Source: Saprospiraceae bacterium
GTDB lineage: Bacteria; Bacteroidota; Bacteroidia; Chitinophagales; Saprospiraceae
Assembly: GCA_016715405.1 (NCBI GenBank)
Contig: JADKAE010000025.1
Span: 1 to 57,989, forward strand
Direction of reading: 5' to 3'
DNA length: 57,989 nucleotides
The notes beneath the pieces were generated by a model. It saw only the letters and a list, made by a program, of their open reading frames with translations, searched no databases and was not told the DNA's origin. Shown here in pieces: positions 18,065 to 28,360 of the stretch. Numbering within the stretch: position 1 is the stretch's first letter; every line of letters begins with the position of its first letter. The position numbers were made by a program, and so were the translations under genes.

Positions 18065-20424
18065 TCACCTCACCACCACGCTACAAACCGCAGCCCCGCA
18101 TCTTACCACATACAGGCCGGCAGGCCATTGTGATACATCTACCGATAGTGTTTCTGTAGTGTGAGGAGTAACATGTATCAATTGCCCCGTCACATTGCGC
18201 ACCTCTACCTTGTAGCCGGCCAGTTGATCCGGCAGTGCCAGGTTAAGCGTTTGGTGGGCGGGGTTGGGGTAGGCGCGGATCACCGGAGCTTTTTCGTACA
18301 GCGTTGTTGTGCCCGTCACCGATTCATTATTCGCATTAAATGTAGGATTTTGTATCACAAAGGCGCCGGTGCCGTTGGGCACGCGGGCGTAGCCCATATC
18401 AGTTGTTTGGGCGTCAAAAGTCACTTCATCCAGGATATTCAGGCTGGGGTCGAGCAGCATCACGATTTCGCCGTCGGCAGAGAGTTTGAAATTGCAGTGG
18501 TTGTCGCCCTGGACGCCGTCTTCGTCGGCCCAGATGACCAGGTAGCCGTTGCCGGGGATCACCGAGCCTTCCGGGAAACTCCCACTTGGCCAGGTTGGCC
18601 GGATTATCAGACAGATAATAGCCGCTCAGGTTGATTGCATTGGCGCTTTTGTTGTACAATTCGATCCAGTCGTCGAATTCGCCGGCATTATCAGCGGCGG
18701 TGGCAGAGTTGGAGGCCATGAGTTCGTTGATCACTACGTCGGAGTTGTCCACCACGTTAGCTTGCACGGTGTATACAAGTACGTCGTGTTCGGCGCCGGC
18801 AGGGTAGTAAACAGCCGTTTTGGCGTTATTATTTGTCAATGCTTCGATATAGAACCGCACCCAGGTACCTGCCTGATAGCCGGGAATGGTAGCGCCAAAG
18901 ACGCCGTCTTCGGCTTCGTTGTCGTTGTGTTGGCCGTCGTCAAACATCTGCACCACACTGAAATTGCCCACTATGCCTGTGGCATAATACAAGTTGACGC
19001 GGTTGAGGCCGATGGCATGGCTCACCTCAGCTTGTACGTGGGTTTCCTCCATGTTTAGGGGGCGCCGTCCAGGCCTCATCGTTGAGGTTAAAGTAGGTAA
19101 CCGAGCCTATATCGGCGCTGGATTGGGCCACTTCCGAATTGACCAGCAAGTTGTTGCGACGGGTGGTGATAAAATTGCGGAGTACGGTTATTTCGCTGAG
19201 AAATTGCTGGTAGGTGTACAATTTCTTGGGGTCGTCCTGTACCAATTGGTCGATTTGGGTTTGGTAGTTGCTCAATATCTCGTTGCATACCGCAGGGTTT
19301 AGCTCATCGGCGATAATCGTGCGTAGGTGGGCCAGGTAGCGTTGGCGCCATTCGGGAATAGCCAGCATGCGATTGAGCAGGGGGTAATTGGCGTTGTCGG
19401 CGTGGTAGAAAGGGTTCCAGTTGGCCAGGTTGGGCCCCATTACGCTATTGCCGTCGAATTCGAGGGGCGTCATGCGGCCGGTTTCGGGTTCGTAGTAGAG
19501 GTAGTAATCCATCTTGCCTTTGTACACATAGCTGTCGTCGTCGCTGAAGGCGATTTCGGAGGCCAGGAACCACAGCGTGCGGTCGATATCGAGGTAGTGA
19601 GGCAGGCTATCGCGCAATTGGGCGGTCGGAATGTTGTCTACTACATTGCAAACGGCCACGAGGCGATCCCAGGGGTTGTCGATATCGCTGCTTTTGAGGG
19701 TGTAATACGTTTTGTAGTCGGAGGTATCTTCGCCCAGGTAGTTGAGGGCGGCGGTACCGTCGCCCCAGCCCGGACCGCCACCGCCGGGGCCCCCACCTTG
19801 TCCGTCGGAACGGTCGGCGCGCCAGTTGGCGCCGTCATTGCTGAGAAACCACTCTTCGAGGTAGTCTTTGTTAAGTTGCTGCACATTGGGATATAGCCCC
19901 CAATTCTGGCCGTTGACATACAAATTGACATAGTTGGCCCGCGCAGCCGGAATGTGCTTGCGTATCTGGTGCAGGTAAAACACTTCGCGCATAAACGACT
20001 CGTCCTGAAAGGAGTTATTCAGGTTGAGGGTTTTGTAGCCCATAATATGTTGATCCTCATGCACATAATCGAGGCTGATATTAAACGAGCGCTTTTGTGA
20101 GCCCGCGGGCAACATGCTGAAGGAAGTTTGTCCTTTAAACCGCACGCCCACGCTGTCATAAGTCACCCCGTCTACGGTCATCGTGGCAGGAATGTCAGTG
20201 TGGCTGTTGTAGTTTTGCGTCATCAACTGCCAGTAGTTAGACTGCGGAAAATCGAGATGTACTGTGCGAACGACTGCCGAGTCGTACAGCCCGCTATAGA
20301 GCCTGCCACCGGTGATGAGGCGATGGCCATCGTCAGAAAGATACATTTCGGCGGGCAACGATTGGGCGCAAAGCGCACCCGTAAGCCCGGTCAACAACAG
20401 GGCGAGGAGTATAGTTTTTTTCAT
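18065..20424 (-). CDS. T9SS-secreted CotH-kinase protein with lamin-tail domain (two frameshifts)
   Basis: Secreted protein of about 786 residues. From the ATG at 20424, MKKTILLALLLTGLTGALCAQ is the signal peptide. The CotH protein-kinase-like domain follows (GVRFKGQTSF; SFNISLDY; NLNNSFQDESFMREV; the LYYEPETGRMTPLEFDGN acidic motif). Next comes a beta-rich section, a lamin-tail domain (VVINELMASNS to DDWIELYN), and a Por-secretion sorting domain (RAYPNPAHQTLNLAL to PAGLYVV). A Gly-rich loop (GGGPGGGGPGWGDG) sits mid-domain. The frame breaks at 19058-19062 (five G) and 18573-18575 (GGG); removing one base at each joins conserved sequence. It is convergent with the caspase cluster, six bases away. 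Confidence 0.85.
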
Positions 20425-20509
20425 GTTGGAAAAGCAGTTGGTCAAACAAAAGTCAAGGAATTGGATTCGAAATTACCATTTCGGTTTAATCGGTAGGTAT
20501 AAAGAATGC

Positions 20510-20547
20510 AAAAAGGGTTGCACAGCTTACGCCGGCAACCCCTTTTT
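20510..20547. terminator. Strong bidirectional hairpin terminator
   Basis: AAAAAGGGTTGC (20510-20521) pairs with GCAACCCCTTTTT (20535-20547) with one bulged base, giving T-runs on both strands. It lies between two minus-strand genes, so its working direction is probably for the lipoprotein gene at 20584-20988. Confidence 0.85.
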
Positions 20548-20583
20548 GTCTGCGAGATTGCATAATGAGTTACTTAGAACCTC

Positions 20584-20988
20584 TCAAATTTCATCCACCA
20601 CCTTCAACTCGGCTCTGTAATCCTTTGACGGAATATCGTTGGGGTATTGCGGATAGGGAGTTACGGCGCGTAGCTCGATCATATAGCCGTCTATACTGCC
20701 GGAAGGTTCTACTTCGACGTTGGGGCTGAGGCCCAGTGTCATACTCACGCCGTTTACTTCAAGCACGGCTTTTACTTCGCCTGCCCAGATGCAGTCTACA
20801 CCGGTGGGGCAGCGGCTATCCTGAATATCTTTCAAGACGATAGTAGGCGCGCCGCAGCTGCATTCAGCCTTTTGATCTATCGCCAGTTGGAAGGGCGTGC
20901 CCAGTTGATAAGACAATTTGTCTGTTGCGTCTTTTTTGCAGGCGCCCAACATAAGAATGAGCAGGCTTAGAATCCAAATATTTCTCAT
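20584..20988 (-). CDS. Small lipoprotein with a conserved Cys motif
   Basis: The 134-residue protein has a lipoprotein signal peptide (MRNIWILSLLILMLGAC, lipobox LGAC at 14-17), so it is anchored in a membrane facing the periplasm or cell surface. The mature part contains a DSRCPTGVDCIWAGEVKAVLEV motif that recurs in many unannotated Bacteroidota and cyanobacterial proteins. The CS-C pair before it (AECSCG) could make disulfides. The end (YMIELRAVTPYPQY, then DYRAELKV) is a beta-strand pair typical of that group. Function is unknown. A hairpin terminator lies just downstream. Confidence 0.75.
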   Translation of the reverse strand: MRNIWILSLLILMLGACKKDATDKLSYQLGTPFQLAIDQKAECSCGAPTIVLKDIQDSRCPTGVDCIWAGEVKAVLEVNGVSMTLGLSPNVEVEPSGSIDGYMIELRAVTPYPQYPNDIPSKDYRAELKVVDEI

Positions 20989-21068
20989 GGTGTTCGGTTT
21001 TTGAAAACATGTATTAAGTAAGACAGTGCAAAAGGTGCCAGGCGTTGGTAGTCAGGCAAAACTTGTAC

Positions 21069-24000
21069 TTATAATTTCACTATCCGCAGCACTTCTGCCG
21101 GCAGGTTGTCATTTTTCAGCATGATTCCGTATACTCCCTGGGGCCAGTGGTTGAATTCCGGAATGTCCAGGGTGAAAGGACCTTCGGGAAGGCTTATTTC
21201 TTGCGTCCATAACAATTGCCCTTGTATATTCCTGATCTGGATGGTCAATTCCAGAGGGGTTTCGCTAAATCCCTCCAGATAAAGCACATCGTTAACTGGG
21301 TTGGGATAGGCGTTTACCAATAGTGCGGGTTCATCAGCCGGCAAACCGGGTTGTGAATGTTTGGGCGCCGGTTGATTGCAGGCAGTGGCAATGGCAAGGG
21401 GGCTTTCACAACCGGTAGCATTTCCAGTTATGCGCATGGCGCCACCCACCCCACCCGAGGCTATCAAGGGTTGAATGGGACAACAATCGCTGAGTTGGTT
21501 GTTTTGCAAGATGTCGAGGCGTTGACCTACCGCCTGCAACTGGTTTAATCCCTGAAGGCTAAACAGCGCACCATTGCGCCAGATGGCCAAATCGCCGCCC
21601 ACGCTAAGCAACGAGTCGAGTCCGTAGAGGTCGTTCAAGCGGGTTTTGATAATTTCCACCTTGCCGGTCACTTGTCTCAAACCGAGCAAGGGGCCAAGGC
21701 TGGTAATCTGTGATCCGCTGATGTTCAGTTTGCCCTGAATGACCTTATAACAAGGCGGCCAGGCATCTATTTGGTATTGATAGCGGAAAGTTACATTACC
21801 CACCCAGGTAAATCCCTGTCCCCAATCTGAAATATCGTTGTCTGTTAACCCGTCGCAGTTGTCGTCGAGGTGGTTGCAGGTTTCCATGGCGTCTGGGTTT
21901 ATGGCAGGGTCCAGGTCGTCGCAATCGCCATAAGAGGCAATAAGTTGGTTACTCAGCTTAAATCCGGCGGGTTGCTCGCATTGCTGGAGGAAGGCGCCGT
22001 CGGAGTAGCCGTCGTTGTCGTCGTCTTTCCACCACATGGTATAGGGGTTGATATCGGGGTTGGTATCGTCGCAATCGCCGGCACAGGTACTAAACCCGTC
22101 GAAGTCGTTATCGGGGAAAATCTCGTCAAACAGTTCGTTGCAATTGTCGTCGAGGCCGTTGCAGAGCTCGGGGGCGCCGGGATAAGTATTCGGGTTCGTA
22201 TCATCGCAGTCGCCGTCGGAAGCCTCCAGGTTTTCGGGCAGGGTGTAACCCACAGGTTGTACACAGTCAGCCAGGGTTTGGCCGTCGGAGTAGCCGTCGC
22301 CGTCGAGGTCTTTATACCAGGTGAGGCCTTCGTCGATAGTTCCATCGCAGTTGTCATCCACGCCGTTGCAAGGATCCGGCGCATTGGGGTTGATAAGTGG
22401 GTTGGTATCGTCGCAGTCAAAGGCGATACTAATAAGCGTAATCGGATCGACATAACCGTTGGGTTGTTCGCATTGCTGCAAAATTTCGTAGTCGGTAAAG
22501 CCATCGTGATCGGCGTCTTTAAACCACACCGTGCCGGGGTTAAGCAGTTCATTATTATCGTCGCAATCGCCGGAGCAGGAGGTATAGCCGTCCTGATCCT
22601 GGTCGAATCCTTCGTCAATAAATCCATCGCAGTTATCATCCACTTCGTTGCAGATTTCTTCTACTCCGGGGTGGATATCGGGGTTGGTGTCGTCGCAATC
22701 CCATTCGTTATCCACATACATGGGGAGCGGATAGCAATCAAAAACAGCCTCTTCCGAATTGCCGTAGCCATCCTGGTCGCTGTCGCGGTAAAACCAGATG
22801 GGGTCGCAAATCCGACTCACCGTGGCCTGTGCGGGGGCTCCCGCATAGCCTACTGTGTAGAGCGTATTGCGGGGCCGGTGGCAATACCGCAGATTCCGCC
22901 ATTGAGGTTTTGGCCTTGCATGCCCCACAGCCAATAACCTCCCAGCGTTATTTTGCCGATAAAAGCGCGTTCGGGTTCATTGCCGTCGATGGTTATATCG
23001 CCGAAGTACGCTTCGGGTACATTGCTGAATTGCCCGCATACAAACACGTCGCCCTGGCTGTTGATCTTGAGGTCAAAAAGCCAGTCTTGGGGAAGCGGGG
23101 AATTGCCGCCGGGGCTTCCGGCCACATCAACTAATACCCATTGACCCGAGCCCGTTAGCTGGGCTACCCAAATAGCGTTGTAATCAAAATTGCCAAACCC
23201 GCTCACGCTGATGGGGCCAAAATTATAGACCACATCGCCCCGCAAATTGCCACCCGCATACACGTTTTCGCCGTTGGGACTTACGGCGATAGCGGTGGCA
23301 TAAGCCCATCGGCCGTTGCAGATGGGCAGGGAGCAGGGTTTGCCTATGGCCGACCACTGGTAATCGCCGGCGGCATTGAGTTTCATCACGAGAGCTGAAT
23401 AGCGGTCGGTAACGGTGCCAGGTATAGCGATGGTATCTTCGAAATAAGCGAGGCCGGCCATGGCGCCCGCCACATACACATTGCCCACCATGTCCACGGC
23501 CACATCGTAGCCGGCTTCATAATCCTGCTGTGGGCTGCCCGCGCTTTTGGCCCAAAGCCAGAAGCCGGTTGCGTTCACTTTAGCCACAAAAGATCGCCGG
23601 AGTGTGTATCTCCGCTAGCAGCGTACTTTGTACCAGGTTTAAGCCAAACGACGCGCTGCCGTAATACCTGCCGGTGATCACAGCGGCGCCCGTTTGATCA
23701 ACAGCGATGCCGTAGCTGTCGACCCAGCCGTCGCTGTAGCTTTGAGTTGCCCACAGCCAATTGCCGTTGGGGTCCAGCTTGGCAACAAATGCATCGCTAT
23801 TGGCGCCGGGAACAAGCGTTGTGTTTCCGAATTGGGCAGGGCCGTACAGACCTCCTGTAATATAGATATTGCCTGCCGTGTCGAGGGCCAGGTCGAGGTA
23901 CCAGCCTTCGAGTGGGCCAACGCTTAAAAAGCAGCCGCCTATTTGCCGTATCCAAAGCCATTGGCCGTTGGTATCCAGTTTGGCTACAAACAGATCCGTA

Positions 24001-24233
24001 TTATCGGTTTGGTTTGGGCAAGTAGATACATTGGAAAACACCTGGCCGCCAAATACCGCCACATCCTGGAAGGAGCCTACCATGACAATATTACCTTCGG
24101 GATCAACTGCGATACTGCGACCGATATCCCAAAGGCTACCTCCAAATTCATTTTGCCACAACCAGGATTGACCGGAAAGCAGGCTGGGGATGGCCATCAT
24201 TATCCACGCCAGAAGGGTAAGTTGTTTTCTCAT
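21069..24233 (-). CDS. T9SS-secreted SBBP/MopE-type repeat protein (two frameshifts)
   Basis: Secreted protein of about 1,055 residues. From the ATG at 24233 there is a signal peptide (MRKQLTLLAWIMMAIPSLLSG). An SBBP-like beta-propeller region follows, with repeated D-x-x-GN-x-Y/V-V-x-G units (AVDPEGNIVMVGSF, ALDTAGNIYITGGL). Then come at least five MopE-type metal-binding repeats: DxDxDG calcium-loop motifs (DSDQDGYG, DADHDGFTD, DLDGDGYSD, DDDNDGYSD) alternating with DCDDTNP and CN-x-x-DDNCDG. A leucine-rich-like segment (SGSQITSLGPLLGL) precedes a Por-secretion sorting domain (VNAYPNPVNDVLYLEG). The frame breaks at 23588-23591 (four A, one extra) and 22871-22874 (G-run, one short). It is probably a surface or extracellular adhesin-like protein that binds calcium. 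Confidence 0.85.
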
Positions 24234-24350
24234 AATGTGAAAAATTGCTGTTTTGCAATTTACCAATTAAAGAAGTGCAAAGCCATGAATAAAGCCGGTT
24301 TACGCAGTTGATTTTTGTCAGTATCTGTATATTTGTTAAAATACCCGACT

Positions 24351-24857
24351 ATGTACACCCACATTTATCAACAACTCGAACGCCACGGCGACGTATTCAA
24401 GTCGCTGCTGGAAGGGCTTTCGCCCGACTTGTACTTATGGAGACAAGAGCCTGGAAAATGGTGTCTGCTGGAAATCCTTTGCCATATTTGCGATGAAGAG
24501 CGCGAAGATTTTCGCGCCAGGTTGCGCCACGTTCTCGAACACCCGGAGCAAGCGCTGCCCCCTATCGATCCCGTGGGTTGGGTGACCGAACGGCAATACT
24601 CCGGGCAAAACTATGAATCGAAACTTGCACAATTTCTTGCCGAGCGACAGGCATCCGTAGCTTGGTTGCACGCGCTTTCCATGCCCAAATGGGATAATGC
24701 CTACCTACATCCCAAATTTGGAGCTATGAGCGGGCATATGTTCCTCGCCAACTGGCTGGCGCACGACTACCTGCACATTCGGCAGATTACGCGCTTGAAA
24801 TACGACTACCTGCGATTCATTTCAGGAGAAACCTTATCGTATGCCGGCACCTGGTAA
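24351..24857 (+). CDS. DinB-family protein
   Basis: The 168-residue protein has a DinB/YfiT-like four-helix bundle with three metal-binding histidines expected. The visible candidates are H in EILCHICDEE (near 47) and H-x-x-x-H in LAHDYLHIRQI (near 142-146). W-rich strands (EPGKWCLLEI; WLAHDYLHIRQI) match the family. Such enzymes are often thiol-dependent metal-dependent transferases, but the substrate is unknown. The ATG at 24351 (MYTHIYQQLERHG) is preferred over one 12 codons upstream that adds a hydrophobic stretch. It is convergent with the pyruvate kinase gene, seven bases away. Confidence 0.85.
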   Translation: MYTHIYQQLERHGDVFKSLLEGLSPDLYLWRQEPGKWCLLEILCHICDEEREDFRARLRHVLEHPEQALPPIDPVGWVTERQYSGQNYESKLAQFLAERQASVAWLHALSMPKWDNAYLHPKFGAMSGHMFLANWLAHDYLHIRQITRLKYDYLRFISGETLSYAGTW

Positions 24858-24864
24858 AGTTAGG

Positions 24865-26706
24865 CTATACATTCAGTTTCTTTTTGACCGGAGCGGGTTC
24901 CGTATTTTTTGTAAAAAACTTCTCCGCCAGGTGCAATTTGCGCATAGTCGTCCGCTTTTTGGTCTGGTGGTCCTGCATGCGGCGCAAAATATCGTCGAGG
25001 GCGCGGGTAGCTTCTACCACGTGTTCCCCTTTGTTTAGCATGATGCATTCGGCGCGCTGCCCCATAGCTGCGTCGGTCACTTCTGCACGGGTTGGAATGC
25101 CTTGCTTGGTAAGACCTTCGAGCACCTGGGTAGCCCAGATGACGGGTACGTGGGCGGCTTCGCACACCCACAGGATCTGCTCTTGCAACTCGGCCAGCCT
25201 GCCGAATCCGCATTCGATGGCCAGGTCGCCGCGGGCTATCATCACCCCGCAAATAGGGGTGCGCATAGCGGTAAGGATCATATCGGGCAGGTTGTCAAAG
25301 CCCTGCCGGGTTTCCACTTTGATCACTACACCCGGAATGCGGTTGCTCAGCTTTTGCATTTCTGCAATGACCTGCGCAACATCGTTGGCGTTATTGGCAA
25401 ATGACAGCCCCACCATGTCTGCATATCTGACCACAAACCGGAGGGCTTCGACGTCTTCGGGGGTCAGGGCATTTAAGTGGAGATTCGTTTCAGGCAGATT
25501 GATACCCTTTTCGCTGCGCAGTTTTTCGCCGCCTATTTTGGCATGGGTAATACGCACGTGTACCTGGTCGGCCTCTATACGTTCTACCATGCCGCCGATT
25601 TTGCCGTCGTCAAACCAGATGGGTTCGCCGGGCTGCAGATCGTTGAGCACTTCGGGAATAGAACACCCGATCACTGCCGGCTGCAGCACTTTCCCCGTTT
25701 CATCGGTCACAGCCGGGCAACCAGGCGTATTATTTCGCGTAAGCAATAACATGTCGCCGCTGTGCAAGGCAATAGGCTGCTCGCGGCGGGGTACTTCGGT
25801 CAACTTGGCTGCGTGGACTTTGTTTTTGTGCTTTAAATGAAGCTCAAGCCCCTGCTTCAGGTAAACGGTTTTGAACATTTCAACCAGACAGACGCCCTCG
25901 GCCACTTCGGCGACTACCATCTTGCGCCTGGCATGGCGGGCATCCTTCAAAACGATGGTATCTCCCTGCCGGCATTTCGACAACCACTGACCATCCACGG
26001 GCAATCCAGGCGTATTATCGGCGAGCGCTTGCATTTTTTTCTTATCATAAAACCACAGCCGGACTGGCTCCAGCACTTGCCCCCATTCATCGCGGCGGGG
26101 GCGCAGTTTTAATACCGCAGGGCCCGCTTCAAGCGGCCCGGTACGCAATTTGGGGCCACCCAAATCCATCAAAATGCGGCATTTTAGGCCCGATATTTCC
26201 TCTGCGCGCCTGATATTTGAGATGATCTTTTCCCATACTTCCGGATTGTCGTGCGCGCAATTTACACGCGCGCAGTTCATGCCGTTTTGCAATAATTGCA
26301 AAGCCAGGCGATAGTTGTCGGCAGCTTCGGTGGGCATCGTCACCATGATGCGCACCCGGCGGCCGCTGGGCGTTTCGCCGAGCAGCGCTTCGGTGTTTTC
26401 TTCCAGGAGGCGGCGGCCGTCTTCAAAGCACACGACCGGTTTTTCACCAGGATCCCAGGGTTTTCCCAGCAATTGGTGCATGATGCGCAATAGCGTGTCG
26501 AGCGTAGCGTGTACTTTGCGCTCCGCACGACCCAGCGAAGAGAGCGCCCATTCTGATAGCTCGTATTGCAGCGGGCGTACCTCATGAAGCCGTAGCGCGA
26601 GGTATTGTAGTAAATTGCGGGCGCTATTGCGATAATGGGGGTGTAAGTGGTCTAAACTCCCGTAGGTTTTTTCCGTAATTAACACCTCGTTGCGCAATTG
26701 GAGCAC
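24865..26706 (-). CDS. Long-form pyruvate kinase without the usual C-terminal domain
   Basis: 613 residues. Converts phosphoenolpyruvate and ADP to pyruvate and ATP. The core has RIMVTMPTEAADNYRLA, NCARVNCAHDNPEVW (the NxxR/S-H loop), MDLGGPKLRTG, VVIKVETRQGFDNLPDMI (active-site K-E), GVMIARGDLAIECG, and PVIWATQVLEGL then PTRAEVTDAA. An insert of about 80 residues enlarges the B domain. The N-terminal 120 residues are a helical extension, and the chain ends soon after the A domain, so the normal C-terminal allosteric domain is missing. I know this architecture from Bacteroidota. The start shown is a GTG at 26706; ATGs at 26747 and 26780 lie in another frame that would join if one A were missing near 26710. 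Confidence 0.9.
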   Translation of the reverse strand: MLQLRNEVLITEKTYGSLDHLHPHYRNSARNLLQYLALRLHEVRPLQYELSEWALSSLGRAERKVHATLDTLLRIMHQLLGKPWDPGEKPVVCFEDGRRLLEENTEALLGETPSGRRVRIMVTMPTEAADNYRLALQLLQNGMNCARVNCAHDNPEVWEKIISNIRRAEEISGLKCRILMDLGGPKLRTGPLEAGPAVLKLRPRRDEWGQVLEPVRLWFYDKKKMQALADNTPGLPVDGQWLSKCRQGDTIVLKDARHARRKMVVAEVAEGVCLVEMFKTVYLKQGLELHLKHKNKVHAAKLTEVPRREQPIALHSGDMLLLTRNNTPGCPAVTDETGKVLQPAVIGCSIPEVLNDLQPGEPIWFDDGKIGGMVERIEADQVHVRITHAKIGGEKLRSEKGINLPETNLHLNALTPEDVEALRFVVRYADMVGLSFANNANDVAQVIAEMQKLSNRIPGVVIKVETRQGFDNLPDMILTAMRTPICGVMIARGDLAIECGFGRLAELQEQILWVCEAAHVPVIWATQVLEGLTKQGIPTRAEVTDAAMGQRAECIMLNKGEHVVEATRALDDILRRMQDHQTKKRTTMRKLHLAEKFFTKNTEPAPVKKKLNV

Positions 26707-26963
26707 TTTCGGTGAGTTGTTTCCAAATCAGGAGGCACACAAGGCATTTGTTGCTGGAGCGCGGTGGTCGGCTTTGTCATGGCTTTAGCAGAATTTGTCT
26801 CTAAAATTCCGGATTGTCCTGCAAAAAGGAAATGACATTTGACAAAGAGTAGGTTAATTGATCGTTTTTTGACAAAAAAATCCGCCGGCGCCTTCTCAAG
26901 GAAAACGCCGGCGGTGGATTCGTTTAAAGGTGGTTTTTATATAACAAACTCATTCAAACAAGA
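26707..26963. other. Intergenic region between pyruvate kinase and membrane protein
   Basis: About 260 bases. It holds the possible 5' extension of the pyruvate kinase gene (ATG at 26780 or 26747, one frame over) and a minus-strand terminator at 26874-26917. Nothing else is supported. Confidence 0.5.
26874..26917 (-). terminator. Terminator of the small membrane-protein gene
   Basis: On the minus strand the stem CCGCCGGCG...CGCCGGCGG (26882-26890 with 26906-26914) is followed by seven T (complement of A 26874-26880). Confidence 0.85.
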
Positions 26964-27383
26964 TTACTTTTTATCGCCCATACCAACTACCCAGCCGATA
27001 ACCGCACCGCCCAAGGCGCCCATTACAACCCATAACGCGATATCAACAAAAGTGGCAGTAATATTACTAATATTGGTTGTGCCGTACATCGTTAAGTCAA
27101 CGCCGGCGGCAAACAACAGACCAATAACTGCACCACCCTTCAGGCCGCCCATGGCGGTATTGATGCCCGCCCAGCGCACAAAAATATAGGAGAACAAAGC
27201 TCCCATGCACAGATTGCCGAGGATCAAAAACAGCCAGTCCATCTCTACTTTATTTACTCCCGTTGCAGTGCCCGCGTTGGCTTCAAAAAATTTCATAAAT
27301 AACATGCCATACAGCAGCCACCCCAACAGGAAGAAGGCAACTCCACCAGCCAACGTTCCGAGTGCAAATTTTTTGGTATCCAT
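26964..27383 (-). CDS. Four-helix membrane protein of unknown function
   Basis: 139 residues with four hydrophobic segments: 9-30 (TLAGGVAFFLLGWLLYGMLF), 50-70 (LFLILGNLCMGALFSYIFV), 80-98 (GLKGGAVIGLLFAAGV) and 112-134 (IALWVVMGALGGAVIGWVVG). The start MDTKKFALGTLAGG and the Gly-rich helices fit a family common in Bacteroidota and annotated as hypothetical. It has its own promoter-like element and a good terminator, so it is a single-gene unit. Confidence 0.8.
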   Translation of the reverse strand: MDTKKFALGTLAGGVAFFLLGWLLYGMLFMKFFEANAGTATGVNKVEMDWLFLILGNLCMGALFSYIFVRWAGINTAMGGLKGGAVIGLLFAAGVDLTMYGTTNISNITATFVDIALWVVMGALGGAVIGWVVGMGDKK

Positions 27384-27422
27384 TTTGTTTTGATTTAGGT
27401 GAAAATGAAATAAAATTCACCT

Positions 27423-27458
27423 CAAAAATATATAAATCCTTATGAATTATTTCACAAA
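27423..27458 (-). promoter_or_regulatory. Candidate promoter for the membrane-protein gene
   Basis: On the minus strand TTTG (27458-27455) is followed 24 bp later by TATTTTTG (27430-27423), which matches TAnnTTTG. The -7 element is about 40 bp upstream of the start codon. Confidence 0.45.
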
Positions 27459-27495
27459 ATCATTCATTTTCAAAAGATAAATATGTTTCTAAAAG

Positions 27496-27610
27496 GTAAC
27501 TGTTTAGTAGGGTTTAGTGCATGCGCAGTTGAGCGATAGGGTTTAGTTAACTAAACATACAGCTAAACCCTAACGCTAAACCCAATCGCTAAACCCTACT
27601 AAACAGTTAC
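27496..27610. repeat. Palindromic GGGTTTAG repeat element, copy 1
   Basis: The ends are perfect 22-bp inverted repeats (27496-27517 with 27589-27610; each begins GTAACTGTTTAG on its strand). On the minus strand three direct 13-bp units of the form GGGTTTAGCGWTW are seen. The central TTTAGTTAACTAAA is palindromic. A closely related copy in the opposite orientation lies at 28361-28491. Confidence 0.85.
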
Positions 27611-27623
27611 TTTAAAAGAGCAA

Positions 27624-28265
27624 TCAGGACTGGAGTTGAGCGAAAAGATACCACATTTCTGCCGCAATTTGACGGCAGCGCTCGTCGTAACGTGACTGCT
27701 CCACCGGCGTGTCGTCGGCTTCTTTGGGATCATTGTAGGTGAGCGGCACGCGTAATACCGCACCTGGGATAAACGGACAATTTTGCTCGGCTTCGCTACA
27801 GGTCATGATAGCGGCAAATTGATTCGCCGGATTGGCCGCATCATCGAATACCTTTGAAAAACAAACCGCCGGCTCCGCATCGGTAGCATAGCTAATGAGA
27901 TAATGCGGATTGTCGCTGCCCGGCGCCCGGTTTTCTACCCTAAATCCGGCGCGTTGCAGGGCGGCCACGGTTCGCGGATTGCAGGCAGTGGCTTCGGTGC
28001 CCCCCGAATAGGTGTGAATATCGTTGATACCGTACCAATGGGCCGCCGCCGCCGCCCATACTTGTCCGAAATGGCTGCGCCTGGAGTTGTGGGTGCAAAT
28101 GAAAACCAGATTCACAGGTTGCCCTTCGGCCTGTTGCCGGCGAATGTATGCCACTATTTTATGCAATATCTCGCGCCGGGAAGCCGGTATGTCAGCCTCC
28201 AATGGAATGGTGTGTTGTACGTACTGCTGCAATTCGGGAAAGAAGGAAATGCCTGTATTCGTCAT
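27624..28265 (-). CDS. Low-molecular-weight phosphatase / arsenate reductase-like protein
   Basis: 213 residues with the LMW-PTP/ArsC fold. The active-site loop C57-T-H-N-S-R-R-S64 (in VFICTHNSRRSHFGQVW) follows a hydrophobic strand, as expected. A second-half SGGTEATACNPRTVAALQRAGF motif and MTCSEAEQNCPF (cysteines that could serve as resolving thiols in the thioredoxin-coupled cycle) support an arsenate-reductase-like reaction. The protein is longer than plain LMW-PTP, with an N-terminal helical extension (ELQQYVQHTIPLEADIPASRREILHKI). No arsR, arsB or acr3 gene is nearby, so an arsenic role is uncertain. It sits between two copies of the GGGTTTAG repeat. Confidence 0.85.
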   Translation of the reverse strand: MTNTGISFFPELQQYVQHTIPLEADIPASRREILHKIVAYIRRQQAEGQPVNLVFICTHNSRRSHFGQVWAAAAAHWYGINDIHTYSGGTEATACNPRTVAALQRAGFRVENRAPGSDNPHYLISYATDAEPAVCFSKVFDDAANPANQFAAIMTCSEAEQNCPFIPGAVLRVPLTYNDPKEADDTPVEQSRYDERCRQIAAEMWYLFAQLQS

Positions 28266-28360
28266 CGGGCCTCATATCATGGTGAGGCACAAATTTAGCC
28301 TATTACCCCTCAGGAGGCATAGCAAGACGCCAAACTTAATGTAGAGTTAACGGGGGAGGC

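Noticed and set aside
27624..28265. Arsenic resistance operon
   Set aside because: Only the reductase-like gene is present; no arsR, arsB/acr3 or arsM gene lies nearby.
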